Shown: in pieces, positions 1 to 13,400 of the stretch | How positions within the stretch are numbered: the first letter of the stretch is position 1 | Layout: each line of letters starts with the position of its first letter | Assembly (NCBI GenBank): GCA_037975125.1 | Contig: CM075856.1 | Coordinates: 2,178,825-2,242,824 of the forward strand | Direction: 5' to 3' | DNA length: 64,000 nt | Origin: Latrodectus hesperus | Taxonomy: Eukaryota > Arthropoda > Arachnida > Araneae > Theridiidae | The notes under the pieces: model-generated | What the model was told of the DNA's origin: nothing | Seen by the model: only the letters and a program-made list of their open reading frames with translations | Databases searched by the model: none | Position numbers and translations under genes: made by a program

Positions 1-394
1 TGACGCAGCTGTCAAATTGGCAAAGGCTGGCTCAGATCTACAACAGCCTTCTCCAGCTTTGGAGTACCATACTATTAAAAGGCTTATTAAGTCAAATATA
101 GCCTCCTATCATAGAAATGTTTACAATATGTGCACAAAAGCGAAAGCATGGGCTTTTTTACTAACAAAGCCTATTCCGTGCAACCTCCACCGAGCTGTAG
201 GAGTGGCTAATTTTCGCCTTAAAACTGGGCATGATTATCTGCAAAAACACCTTCACCGTTTGGGTTTGAAGGACTCTCCAATATGCTCTTTTTGTGAACT
301 AGAGGACATGACTGGAGACCACCTTTACACTTGCCCTGTACTTTCGGACCTTGCAGTTAGAAATTCTGCTGAAGATGATTTTTCATTCACCTGA
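1..394 (+). pseudogene. 3' coding tail of a non-LTR retrotransposon (RNase H end plus HC-type zinc motif), partial
   Basis: The frame is open from base 2 (DAAVKLAKAG...), so it continues from before the window; no start codon belongs to it. Residues resembling the end of an RNase H domain (D-x2-V-x-LAKAG) are followed by a stretch with FRLKTGHDYLQKHLHRLG and then CSFC-x9-H-x4-C. This is the arrangement seen downstream of RNase H in I/Jockey-group LINE polyproteins. The frame ends at 394. A shifted frame just after it still resembles family sequence (LY-stop-AARQRHG), so the copy has decayed by at least a frameshift and a stop. It lies upstream of the first visible LRRC49 exon on the same strand and is probably inside one of that gene's introns. 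Assignment to retrotransposon is firm; the exact clade is inference. Confidence 0.75.
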
Positions 395-1911
395 AGATTA
401 TATTAGGCTGCCCGACAGAGACATGGTTGAAAAACCAAGGTGGGGCAAAGGATAGAAAAACATTAGTTTGGATGATTCTTTGATAATTGTGTATTATCTT
501 GCTAGGTATATCTTTTATTAATAATTAAAAAGTTTAGTCATAGAAAAAAAAATTTGCTACAGTTAATGAGGATAAAAAATACATGCATCATATTTTGGGT
601 TACAAGTAACACTTTCTTAATTTTTGAAATACTGATAAAAAAGTGTTTGGTTTTAAGTTATTGTCTGAGATTCAATGAATCAAAAGTTGAATTAGTTTCA
701 TAAAAATATCCCGTTGACTGTTATATAGAAAAGTAATAAATTTTTATAAAAAGCCTTTAATCATGCTTTTTAAAGAGAATAGAAAGCATAAAACTAATTT
801 TGTTATTGTTGTCTTATTCTTTTGTATCTAGCTGCAGGCTAGACCAAGTCCACTAGCTATGAATCATCAAAAAATCATAAATAAAAAGAGTATACATGAA
901 ACTAATAATATGTAATTATAAATAATATTAAATATATATTGCAAATAAATTGTAAAATTAATTATAAATTAATAAAAAGAAATTTAAAACAAGATAAATT
1001 TTGAATAATTTTGATGCATATACTATACTATATTATGTTAATTAATAAAATGTGTGAAATTAACATAATTGTAATAATTCTGGAAAAGAAAAGTAACTTC
1101 GATCATGCACTTGGAAAATATCAGGAATAGTTATTAAAATTTGGATATAGAAAAATATTTGCTATTAGTGATAAGAATAGGAAATTTGTATTAAGGGATA
1201 CCAATCAATATACTAATAAACATCAGCAAAATCTTAATTTTCAAGTGTTTTTTACCATCCTTATGTGAAGAGTATTTTACCAATTTAGAAAAAGAATTAC
1301 AATTTATAGATTTTACTGGAATCAGTAATGCTTTTTTATTGCAATAATCAATAGACAAATATTGTTTTCTAGTTAATATTTCATTTTTGAAGCAATTTCA
1401 TAGCCTTCATTTAAAATTGACTTGAAAAATAATGCCAATTTTATTTTAAATCATGTTTTCTATAATAATAAATATTGGGAGTAATGAAATGTTTCATTAT
1501 AAATAATAGTTAATCAGTATTAAAATAGAGAAATGTATTGTGTACTAAGGTGTCTTTCTTAATCAACTGAAATCTTTGTTTTTTATTTATAATTTTTATT
1601 CCATATTAAAGATCATCTGAGTCAAAATACATTTCTTTTACCATTTGAAAAACACATCCTTAACAAACTGAAATCCTTGTTTTGTCATTTGAAATTTTTA
1701 TTCCATATTAAAGATTATTATCAGGTTAAAATACATTTGTTTCGCCATTGAATAAACAAATGTTAATTCATCCAATATTTTCTGTCTTGTTTTGTTTATT
1801 TATCTGTCACTTGGAAAACAAATGCTTGTTTATCCAGTGACAACAATTATATTTTTATTCTGATAAATAAATCTTCATGATGCAATAAAAATGTAATTTT
1901 TTTCTTTTCAG
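395..1911. other. AT-rich presumed intron upstream of the first visible LRRC49 exon
   Basis: No exon, long ORF or repeat boundary that I can support. The LRR exons expected 5' of position 1912 are not here and presumably lie before the window. The stretch ends with a pyrimidine-rich splice acceptor (TTTTTCTTTTCAG). Confidence 0.5.
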
Positions 1912-1973
1912 TGTGAAGTGGATGTTTTGCCTCGATTACAAAGACTTTATTTATCACAAAATTCTATAGATAG
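1912..1973 (+). CDS. LRRC49: LRRC49 exon a (leucine-rich repeat)
   Basis: 62 bases between TTTTCTTTTCAG and GTAATT. They read CEVDVLPRLQRLYLSQNSID plus two bases of a split Arg codon. The LxxLxLSxNxI pattern is a leucine-rich repeat. Too short for a standard ORF scan; supported by phase continuity with exon b. Confidence 0.88.
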
Positions 1974-4900
1974 GTAATTTTAATCTTTATACTGTTATTA
2001 GCTCTATACAATGTTTATATTATGAAAGTAATAATAATTAATACTGTCATATTTATTTTATTTATGGGAGTTTAGAAAATAAATTAACAAATTGAAGTTA
2101 TTCAAAAGTTTTTCACTGAATTGATAAATAAGAATTTTCTTTGCAATCTTGGGAAATGTATAAAACTTTTATTGTGTATTTTGACACTTCAACAAGGCTT
2201 TAAATCTATAATATATTTTATTTGTTCCATCAATAAGAAAATTGAAAAATCTCGTTCTTAAATTTATTAAATATTACATTTACTTTATTTAATTTATTTA
2301 TTATTAAAAAAAGTAACTATTAGTTAATTATGTTATGATATGAGTCAAGTGATATTTTTATAGATTTTATAAAGTAATCTCATTCTAAAAAGTATAAATA
2401 TAATAAACCAAAAAGTAATAATTTAGATTCAGAGTAAAATATAAAAAATATTACTTGACACAATTTTAAGTAATTCTTGTTAATTTATATTTTTTATACT
2501 TTTTATCATTTTTATTTTAAATACTTAAATGTTTAGATTACTAATTTTTCTGTAACATAGTTTAATGACTTGATTTAATGACAGTTAAATTTTATGAAAC
2601 CAAAGATTTTTTTAATATTAAAATCAATTACATTAAAATTTGTTTTCTTGGAATTTTGCATTCATGAATATTTTAAAATTAATGTGCCCTTAGAAACTGC
2701 GAAGTAAATGTGAAATATAAATCTGTAAATATGTTTTATCAACTGTTAGGAAGTCAAATTTTCTGAACCGGAATGTCTTAGTCTTAAATCCTTTGTCTTA
2801 AAAGAAAAAAATTTCATTCCTCTCTTGGTTTTTACAATTAATCAGTATTAAAATTTTTCATATTTTGATTAACTTAATTTTTTTATTGGAGTATCTGGCT
2901 TTTTGTTGAGTGTTGGATATTATAGCATTTACAAGTCTCAAAAACTTATCATCAAAAGCAGAGATTTTTGGCTTGTGATTCATTTTCAAGAATTAAATTT
3001 CTATTGATTCAAATTGATTTTTGTTACAAATAAAAACATTAATCACATTAATAGTTTTCAAATGTTTTTATATGAAAAGTTCTGAAATATATACCACTAT
3101 ATTATCTCTACTGAGGCTACACGCAGGTTTTATGATAAAGTTTTTCTTATAAAAACAACTGTTTATTTATGAAATAGCATCCATGCATTTAAAAAATTAA
3201 AACCAGATTTCTGCACTCATTTTATCTTTTTTTTTTGTAAATATTTAATTGCTTGAATAAGATTGTTATGTTAATTAATTGAAATCAAATATGAAGAATT
3301 TGTCTTTTAAATAAATAAGCTATTACTTGTATAATGAAGATGGGTCTTAAAACATATGTATCATTCTCTTTATTATTCTTGTCCTAATGAAAAGGCAAAT
3401 ATTATCTAATTATAAAAATATTTTAATTTCCTTTGTTAAACCTTCATAAAGATAATAACATTAGATGCTGATATAATTGAATTATGATTTAGAATAATAA
3501 AATTAAAAAAGTAATTTGGAAAGCTATGTGTAAAGTACATAATTAGAGAATAAATTAATTCATTGGTAACCAAACAGCTCAAACTTATTGCTAGGGAAAA
3601 ATTATGTTAAACAATTTTGGTAACATTAATAACATTTCTAATATTTTCATTATTATTATGATTTCCTAAAATTAGATACAAATTGTTAGTAATATACAAT
3701 CCATAATGATCCCAAATTTTGTGGCAATGTCATAAATTGTAGTTTATATATTTCTTTAGAATTTCAGTCTGATTTTATTTTCAAGTAGTGTTTAATGTCT
3801 CTTTTAGATCTGTTTTACATTTAAAGCCAAAATTTCCAAATTATTTTTGTTTGTCTCCTTGATTTTTTGAAATAATATTTTATTTTTCATCCTATAATCT
3901 GGGAAACCTAGCATTTAAATATTGTTAAAATTTCCATCTTATAATAGACTGGAACTAAATGTACATTTATTTTTTTCTCACTTTTTCTAAAGATTTGTAT
4001 TAATTTTGAATATTCATAAAATTTGAAACAGGAATTTTAGAAATAGATGGTCCCAAATCAAATATTGAATGATTGATAAAGAAATATCTGATAACACAAT
4101 ATTTTAGATAGATAACAGAGTTCTGATTTCTTTCAGGTGTAACTCACAATTTATATTCAATGTATATGGCACTCGTAGTATTATATTATTTTGTAAAAAA
4201 AGTTTAAAGATAATATTATCCAAACTGGCAACCAAATGGCTTACATTCCAGTCTTCGGTTCAATAGTGTGTGGGTTCGAATCCCAGCTTGGGCATTGATG
4301 TTCGTAGTAGTTTGAAATCCACTTTAAATTATAAGTTATGGTCTAATTAGCTCTCATGTATGAAAATAATTTTACTGCTGTAATAAATATTAATGTTTAA
4401 ATTTATATGTTAAGATGTAAGCTATATTTAGCATACATTATGTGCAATAATAAATATTCAGTTTATACTAATAAATATATATTATGTGTGTATTTATATT
4501 TGCAAAATAGAAATTTTAATTTCATTTAAAAATTTTTTATTTTATTAGATTACTTAAATGTACCATTTAAAAATATACTGAAAATTTGACATGTAATGTT
4601 CTGAAATGTATCCGAAGTAGTTGATAGCTTTGTCGTTTTCTTTAAGCTGTAATGGAGCATGCTTTAATATTAAGAAACAAAACATAATACACATTTCCTG
4701 TTACTGTTAAAAAATGGAATGAAGCATCCAAAAGCCTTTGTTTCCTAGCATGTTTCTAATCTTGCTAATCCCTTCATCCTGTTGACATTGTATTGCTTCT
4801 GTGTGAACTGCTTCCAGGTTTGAAGATATGTACGCTGTGAGCAACGTTCCATCACTTTGTGATTTAACTTTAGATGGCTGCCCTTTAACTACAATTCCAA

Positions 4901-7398
4901 ATTACCGCCACCTGATCTTGTATAACATTCCTCAACTGAAGGTGCTGGATACAAGAAGAGCTTTGGTATAACATCCCTCACTAATATATTATTAAAATGA
5001 AACCTCATTCAAAAGTACAGGATTATCTAATCAATTTTAATTATTTTTTAAATAAACTAGACAGTTATTTTCTTTAGGAAAATATTGCCTTCAACTTTTA
5101 TAATCTTAGGAATTATGTGATTTAGAAATTTAAAGTAATGTCAGAAATTTCAAATTTTATTTTATTGTATACAATAAAAAGGACCTTAATAGTCTTTTTA
5201 TAAATAGTGATTTTTTTAAAAAAAAATTTTTGAATAAGCATTTAATTTAACAATTAACTATTTTTGTCACCTTTTAAAATTTTTATACTGTATTCATACA
5301 CATATTTTTTATATTCCTTTCATTATCAAAATTTTTGCAACATTCATTTTAGTCATTTTTATTTGCTCGTATTTTGCTTTTTATGTTTAAGAACTTAATT
5401 TTATTTATGCTGAACTATGATGACATTTTTTCCCCAAAATTAATATATTCATCTTAATTCAAGTGTGCTACTATGAGATAAAGTTTTATCACTGAATTCC
5501 AAAATCAGTTTTTTACTTTGAAATTAGTTCTGTTTATAGGAGTTCAAGCATCTTGTTTGTATTTTTTAGAAATATGATGTATCTGTTCATAAACCTTTTA
5601 TTTCATAATATTTTATTTTATAGATAACAGAATAATGTGTGATAGTTTTCTAGGTGTATGAAAACTAAAAAGTAGGAATAGTGAACATAGATAATCCTAT
5701 ACTGAGGTTTTAAATTAATCGAATAAAATTGCTGCCGTTTCTTTGCATGTGTTCCATTACTATTAACATTCCTAAAAGCAATAACAATGAATGTGCATTC
5801 AACTCATTTCCTTAACTTAATGTACCTTCCTTTTTTGTGGTTAAGTGTTTAATTAAAACCTATTTTTATATCATTTAATATTGTGTATTAAAAGAATTTT
5901 CTGTGAATACTTATTGTTTCATTAATTTAAGAAATAAACAGCATGATTCTATTTTATGTTTATTCTATTGATACATTAAATCTTTTGAAAATATAAGTTT
6001 TATGGATGTCAAAAGTTGTCATTAAACAAATTTTTAGATTTCATATAATTTTAATATAGTTTGTTTTAAATTAGTATATTTGATTTCACATTTAGTATTT
6101 TTTTAAATAATTTAGTATATTGTGCTCAGTATTTGCAGCTTTCATGATTTACTAGAAAAACATTCTTGTTTTAATTTAAATATTAAAAAGGTTTATCTAT
6201 AAGAATTCTTATAATTTTGTTTTATTAAAATTCATGTTATGTACATGTTATTTTCTTCCATATTCTGTTATGATATTTTTTTTTGTTAAAATTTTACATA
6301 AAGTGTCCATTTTTTGTGCAAACTATTTTTAACATGTACTTTTCAAAGGGAATCAAAAAGCTTAAAATTAAATATGGGACATATAAGTTCTATAAATTAT
6401 AATGAATAAAATTCAGTTTTATATATATGTTAGCAAAGCAGAGGAATTTAATACCTTGAAAGGTGTGTAAAATGTTGCTTGGTAAAATATAGCAAAATTG
6501 CATATAAAATGGGTTTATCCATATTCATAATACTGCACAATCTGCTCCTATTTTACTTTTCAGTAATCAAAGTAAATTAAATTCAGAATTGATTACTTTT
6601 ATATTTTAATTCTGTGTCAAGTCAAGGAAGATTATTAAAATATCTAAGTGAGAAAAAAATTAATGTTAATCTTTTGATGAAAACTCAAGATGATGAGTAA
6701 AATAAACTTTATTTTCTTGTCTCTTCAACAATATTTTGTAGAAAATGCTATAAGAGCAAGGAGATGCACATCATATTGTATATGAATGTGGTGCCCTTGT
6801 CTTTACTGCATTGACCATTTTAGGTATTCTTGATAAAAAATTATACCTTAGCTCCATAAGGGGTCTTTTTGAATTTGTAAAGAGTGAGAATCCTAATAGG
6901 TGAAGCTAAATTATTTTGTGTTTTGGTGAAAAAAGTTTTTAAAAGAGGTGTTTAGACTTTCAAATCCAATTAAGAAGTTTTTATCTCTGAAGAAAATAAG
7001 GCTGCCTTTTATTCAAGATAATGTTATCAATTATTTGAAATTTCAAAGTCTCCATTTTTACTACAGATGTAGTGTTTTTAGCATCAGTGTAATCCAAGTT
7101 AAACAGTAAATTCTTGTCAAATTAGAATTGTTGGTAAAAAGTGACATACAAATTCAGTTAGGCATTTCAAAAGTGAAATTCTAATCAATTACCTAATGCT
7201 ATTATAAACTATTGCAATAGACATTTCTTTGTATTTGTAAAATTTTTGAGCTAAAGAGATACTCTTTTTCTGTGTTACAATTTTCAGAAGGATAGAAATT
7301 GAGATTTTATGGCTTCTGAATTCTATAGTTAGAGCTATTTTTAATTGATTATATATTTTATTTATTGTGCCAACTTTTTTGTTTTCTGCTTTTTATTA

Positions 7399-7462
<64 letters not shown>

Positions 7463-10400
7463 CTTGAAATGAAAACTTTGTTATAAAATGCAAAAAAAAA
7501 AAAATTATATTTTTAGAATGTAGGTTTTTAAATATTCCTAAAAAAATGTTTTTTTTTTAATGTAAGCATACTGTTGTGGTTTATCAATAAAATTAAGTTT
7601 CATATCCATGATCACATGACATCAAGTATCTGAAGCAATATCTTTCAGTCACTTCCACAGCTATTTTATTCATGCAATCTCATTTTTACCTACTAGCTTT
7701 TTTCTCTCTTTTAAAAAATCGAAAATTTATTGAAAGAATTTTAACACAAATTTGAAGGGATTCTTTCTATTGTGAAGCATTTTTTTTTCAAAGAAAAATA
7801 GCCTTACTGGATTTATGCTAAGGAAGGTTAAAAACTATACATATATATTTATTAGCTTCATGAAAAACATTTAATAGAAATCAACTTCAAGATGGCAATA
7901 GAGCAGAGTTATCTGACTATTGAATTAACAGAATATTCTTTTCCAGACAAATATTAAAACAGATTTTGTTAACACCAAGCTGATAGCTGATTATCAATCT
8001 GGATTTCAGTTCAAAGGTTCATGGATTTGATTCATACCTCAGGTGTGTATTTTTGTAGTGGCTCAGAGTCCACTGTAACACGTAAATTACTGTTAGATTA
8101 ACTCTTATGCAAAAAATAACCATAGAGCAAATGACAAACTACAATTTGTTTGCATTCAGCGTCAAAAGAAGGATGAGTTGCCATGTAGTTAAGCAAATTA
8201 ATTGAATACATAGTGCTGAAAACCACATCTGAGTTGCATATTTAGATTGCATGGTTAAAGAAAACAGTTCATTGATGGTGTTAACATTATGTGAAGAGTG
8301 ATTGCATGATGGATGTATTAAGACTTAGATGATCATTAGCTGTTGATAAAAAGAACATCAAATGCTCAGAAAAAATTATTTTTTCAAGTTAATTCAACTC
8401 AATCTTTAAAATATGAAGGACTGAGTTGATATAAAACTGCTATGGTTGTAAACTAATGTTAGGATATAATTTTTATTAATATGTATTTACATCATCAAAT
8501 TTTTCTTTAAATGAAATGTAGTTTTGATGTGATAATGTTTTAGCTATAAATAGAAATACTTAAGAGCTGGAAATGAAATTCTTTATTTAAAGGATGAAGA
8601 AAGACGCACAGCGCATGCCTTAATGCGAAAAGAAGAGCAAAAAAGACAAGAAGGGATCAGAATGGCTAAAGTTAAAGTGAGTATGCAGTTTTTCTTTCAC
8701 TAAAATTATGCATGATTTCATGATATGAAAGGTAAATACATTATGTGAAATCCTTATCCTAATTGTCATTAAACAAACTTTTTTTTATATTTAAGTTTTT
8801 TAAACTTTGATTTTATAGTTACACCCAATAGAATAATTAGTGTTAATAAAGTATTGTACTTCTCCAATAATAAAAACAAATAATGTAATAAAATATCATA
8901 ATTAAGAAAAGTGTTAAAAAATATGTGATAATAAAATAATAAAGACATTGAAATAGTAAGAGAATTCCTCAGTTAGTTATCTATTTTAGTAGTAAATTGT
9001 TTACTATTATTGCCTACATATTGAAATCAAAATAATTCTTTTTTAAACATATTTTTAGTCTTGTATTAATAATTTCTTTGTTAAGAATTTAATATGATTG
9101 CCAGGCTTGATTTTCTTGGATTGTTAGATTTTTCTTAAATTCTGCTCACTTAGGTCTGCTTTTTTTTTTTTTAAAAAATAAAATTTTTGTTAGATTACTA
9201 TCAAAGCTTCTCACCAAATCATTTGTTTCTATTTCTCCTTAAATAGCTTATGTGAAATGAAAAATGTTCTTTGAGGTAAATTTTTTATTAAAAGGAAATA
9301 TTTGTCTGTTCTCTTTATACTTGTAATTTTATTGATTTATGTATCAAAATTTTACTGAAATCATAAATTATGAAATTTTTAAATGCTTATATAATAGCTC
9401 TAAAAATTTCTAAAAAAAAATTGAACTTATAACTTTTATTTTCATTTAATATATCGTATCTATCAAAACAATCCAAAAAGCTACTTTTAGATTATATTAT
9501 TTTTGTGTATATAATCCATTTATTATATGTTAAAAAAGTTAAATTTTTTGTTGTGAGTATTATATGCCCTCACTGATAATCTGATAAAAAAAAATTCTCT
9601 ATCAGAAAAACTTATTATAAAGTTTTGAAAGAAATCCCTTTTGTGTTTCAAAAAATAAAAGATGGTGCCATAACTTAGTTAATTTACTTCAGCTATAATT
9701 AGCTTTGTCCAATTACATTCAAGAAAGAATTCTGTTTTTCCAAGAGATATTACTGTTGCAATTAGTTATCTTCATTTTACATCTTGTCTTGACCTGATCT
9801 TTCATTCTAAAAATATTGAAATTTGTATATTGTCATGAGAAAGCAAACACTCTTATGTTAAAAGCAGATTTTAAACTAAAAACTTCAAAGAAGGCAAATA
9901 AAAAATGGCAGCAAACTTGTTAAAGTAAGGTGAAAACAAGGCCAGCATAGTACAAAAGAAAAAAATCTGATGTGCAGTTTGAAATTCTTTTCTTTCCTGT
10001 AATTATTTACAAAAGATATTTTATTTTTAAAATCTCTATCTAACATTCTTTTGAAAGCTATTAAAAACTAAAAATTGATAAGTTTTACCAGAATCTTCTC
10101 AAAATTATCACTCTTGATCAATCGCCTGTTTTTGTCTCAATTTAACGTAATTTACTTTGAGGTAGGTTCAAACAAATCTTTTTCATAACAAATGTTTTTT
10201 CTGTACAAGTTATTATACTTTTAATCATACTGTGTATGTTTTATTTTATATGACACATACATTATCAACAGTTTATAATTTTGGATATTCGCTGAAAAAA
10301 TTGTTGTGTATTATATGCTGCTGCAGGTTATGATTTTTTTTTTTAAAGGTCCAATGGATAATTTTTTAATAATTTTTTACTCAAAAAAAAAAGGTTTAAT

Positions 10401-13400
10401 GGATAATACACTGCTGCAGATTATATTATATTCAGAAAAATATAGTAAAGATTTGAGCCAAGATGTTAATAATGAACTTAATTTGGGAGATCATTAAGAA
10501 ACATTGCAAAGGTAAAATAATTTGTCTGATGATAATATTTGGTAAAATATAAAAACATTCAATACATTGGGAGTAACAGTGATTTGTCATTTCAGGACAT
10601 ATTGTTGATTCTGGAAAATATTTAACATTTTGGAAGAAATGTTTAGTCTTACATTTACTTCGTTTTTTGATGCCACATAAAACAAAGTAAATGTAATAAT
10701 AAATATTTGTTTAAAAATTTGCACACACACATTGCTGATAATTTTTTTCACATGACAAATAATCTAAAAATTGTGAGGTTTATTAGATTATCTGCTATGC
10801 AAATGAGACTTATCAGACATTTGAATGTCTAGCCCGTATAACTTATAAAAACGTTTAATAGTGGTCCGTGTCTTCATTTTACAAAAGAGAAATCCCAAGT
10901 ACTCCTTTGGTACTCACTTTGAGAGATGTTCATGCAAAAAGCAGAAGTGCAGTGACCATCTACCATAGTTCAACAAAGACTGGGATAAAACTCAAAATCT
11001 TCTGCTCTAAAGAGTGATTTTGCTACTATGCCACAGCTAATCTTAAATCTAAATACTAGACATCAAACAGTATAGTGTTGTATTACTGTGGTGCATTATA
11101 AAAGGATTAAAAGCACAACAATCCTCTAACAAAACTTTATTGCTGATGAAACAAAAAATAGTTTTTACCTACTTATTTTTTTTTTGTAATGAAATAGTGA
11201 TTTTTATTTTATGCTTATACTTTTAACTGATCAGTATTTTCTATGAAAAAATTATCCAAACTTTTTAATAGTTATAGTTCTCCTTTCTGTCAGTTTACCT
11301 TTAAATATAAGGATAGTCAAGATTATTCATTAACAATGTTAAAATAATTGTCAACAATTTTGATATAGTAATGATGATATTATGGTATATAGAAATTAAT
11401 TAATAAATAGAAATGCACAAACTGAACAATCTGAAATAGACTTTATTGGGTTAGTTTTTTATCTATTTGGCCATATATGATATATTCTATTTCACTTAAA
11501 AGTTGGGATATTAAGCATGTGACTGAAGTCAGATGTTGTTAACTAATATATTGATTAAGTTTGGAATAAGATACTTAATTATGGGATAAATGTATTCTTG
11601 TGTTGAGAAAAGATAAGAACTTAAAACAACCCTCGTTGGTTTATGAAAGATCACAATTTTTCAAAGATGAGCAGTGATTGTATAAACAGAAATTTAGAAT
11701 GGGACAATTTAAATATTTTGTTATGCAAGCAAGGTGATAGAATTTCATTCTATTCATTTTCACTGATTGATAAGCTAAATAAAACATCTTAATAGTATAC
11801 TTTGGATTTCTTATGATTCGACTTATTGGAAACTTAATTCATCTTAAGGATAATACAGTGTATGGCATGATCATTTTGCTCTTCAAATTAGAATCTGATA
11901 GATATATTTGGAACACACTCAAAGATGCATTAGAAAAATGTAATCAATTACTCAGTTTACTGATCAAAGCTTAGATACTATTCTTATAGGAAGGATCCTT
12001 TTTTAAGTCTTGTCATAACATTATTGCTTCCTTCAAAAATGGGTGTACAGTAATTTCAGCTATTCAAAAGAGTTATACATTGTATTAAAAAATCTTGCAC
12101 CCGTCTCAAACTATATATGTGTCATTGATATGAAATCAACTTGCCCACTGGAAGCTTCTCTTGTTCCTTACAAAGTTTTAAAAGAACTGAGGTTTTCATA
12201 CAATTGTTTTATACCATATTTTCTCTATTGCATTTAATATATTTGTCAGTCTTTCATTCAGTCACTCACATTAGTTTTAGATCCTTCTTATCATGCAATC
12301 TATAGTTGATCTTAATCCTCCTGTGCAAAAAGTGATTATAGATTGATAAATTGCATGATCAACGAACAAATTATAAATAAGAATTTATAATTTGGTTGAA
12401 ATATGGCTTGTTATAACTAATTTTTTATTTCATAATCTCCACCATAGTTTTAAATAGTTTTCCATAGTTCACCATAGTTTTAAAAGTATGCAATTTATTT
12501 GCAGAATTAAAATCTGCTTACAGAAAATAAATGATTTGAGAAAATTGACTGATTATTAAGAAAGATTAATTTCAAAATAATAGATGTAAACTTATTGAAT
12601 CCAAAATCTTCTCAAATTCCTTGGGAAATATCTTACTTTTGATAAGAAAAATATTTTGTGTATATATCTCATTCTTGATTCATAATGCAGCTTTTTATTA
12701 ACTTACCTTGTACAGATTCTACTAATGAATGTTGCAAATGTGTTAATCAATCAAAATTTTAGAAGTAATATTTCTTATGTTATCATTATTCCAGGAAGCA
12801 AAAGTAAAAGCCATCGCAACAGCTCGTCAGCTGTGGGAAAGTTCATGTAAAGAACCTACTTCTGCCACTCCAAGAGAACTATCTTCTACTGTTTCATCTA
12901 TTGCATCGGCTGTCCCCTTGCATTTGTTAGCTTCCAGATACAATCGATCCTTTAGTGAGGAAGAGGAAGATTTATTTTGTTCCTGTTGGTAAGACCATTC
13001 TCATGTATGATAAATTAAGACTAAGTTCATTGATGAATTGATACATTTTCTTGTAAAAGTAATTTTAAGAAATGCAGACTTTTAAGAAAAATTTGTTTTA
13101 TTTCTTAGAAATGAAATTTCACGTTTTTCTAATTGCAATATTCTGACAGAATAAATTCACTTAATATCCATTTCACGGAGCAGTAGTGAATGCAAAATAA
13201 AACATTATATTACTGTATTAGCTTATATTAAAAATATGTTACTTCATAATTCAGATAAAATTAAAAGCTAATTTTTTATACAAAATTGGTAGGCTTTCTT
13301 CAAATATCTTTAATTTCTGTACTATCTTGTTTTCAAAACATTTAACTTTGAGAGAGTGTAAAAAAATAAGAACATATTTTGTTAAATGAATAACTTTTCT

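Larger units (their letters stand above)
4966..8592 (+). other. LRRC49 intron b-c
   Basis: AT-rich intron holding a (TA)n microsatellite near 7,402-7,460 and a decayed SINE at 7,977-8,139 (both entered separately). Nothing else stood out. Confidence 0.6.
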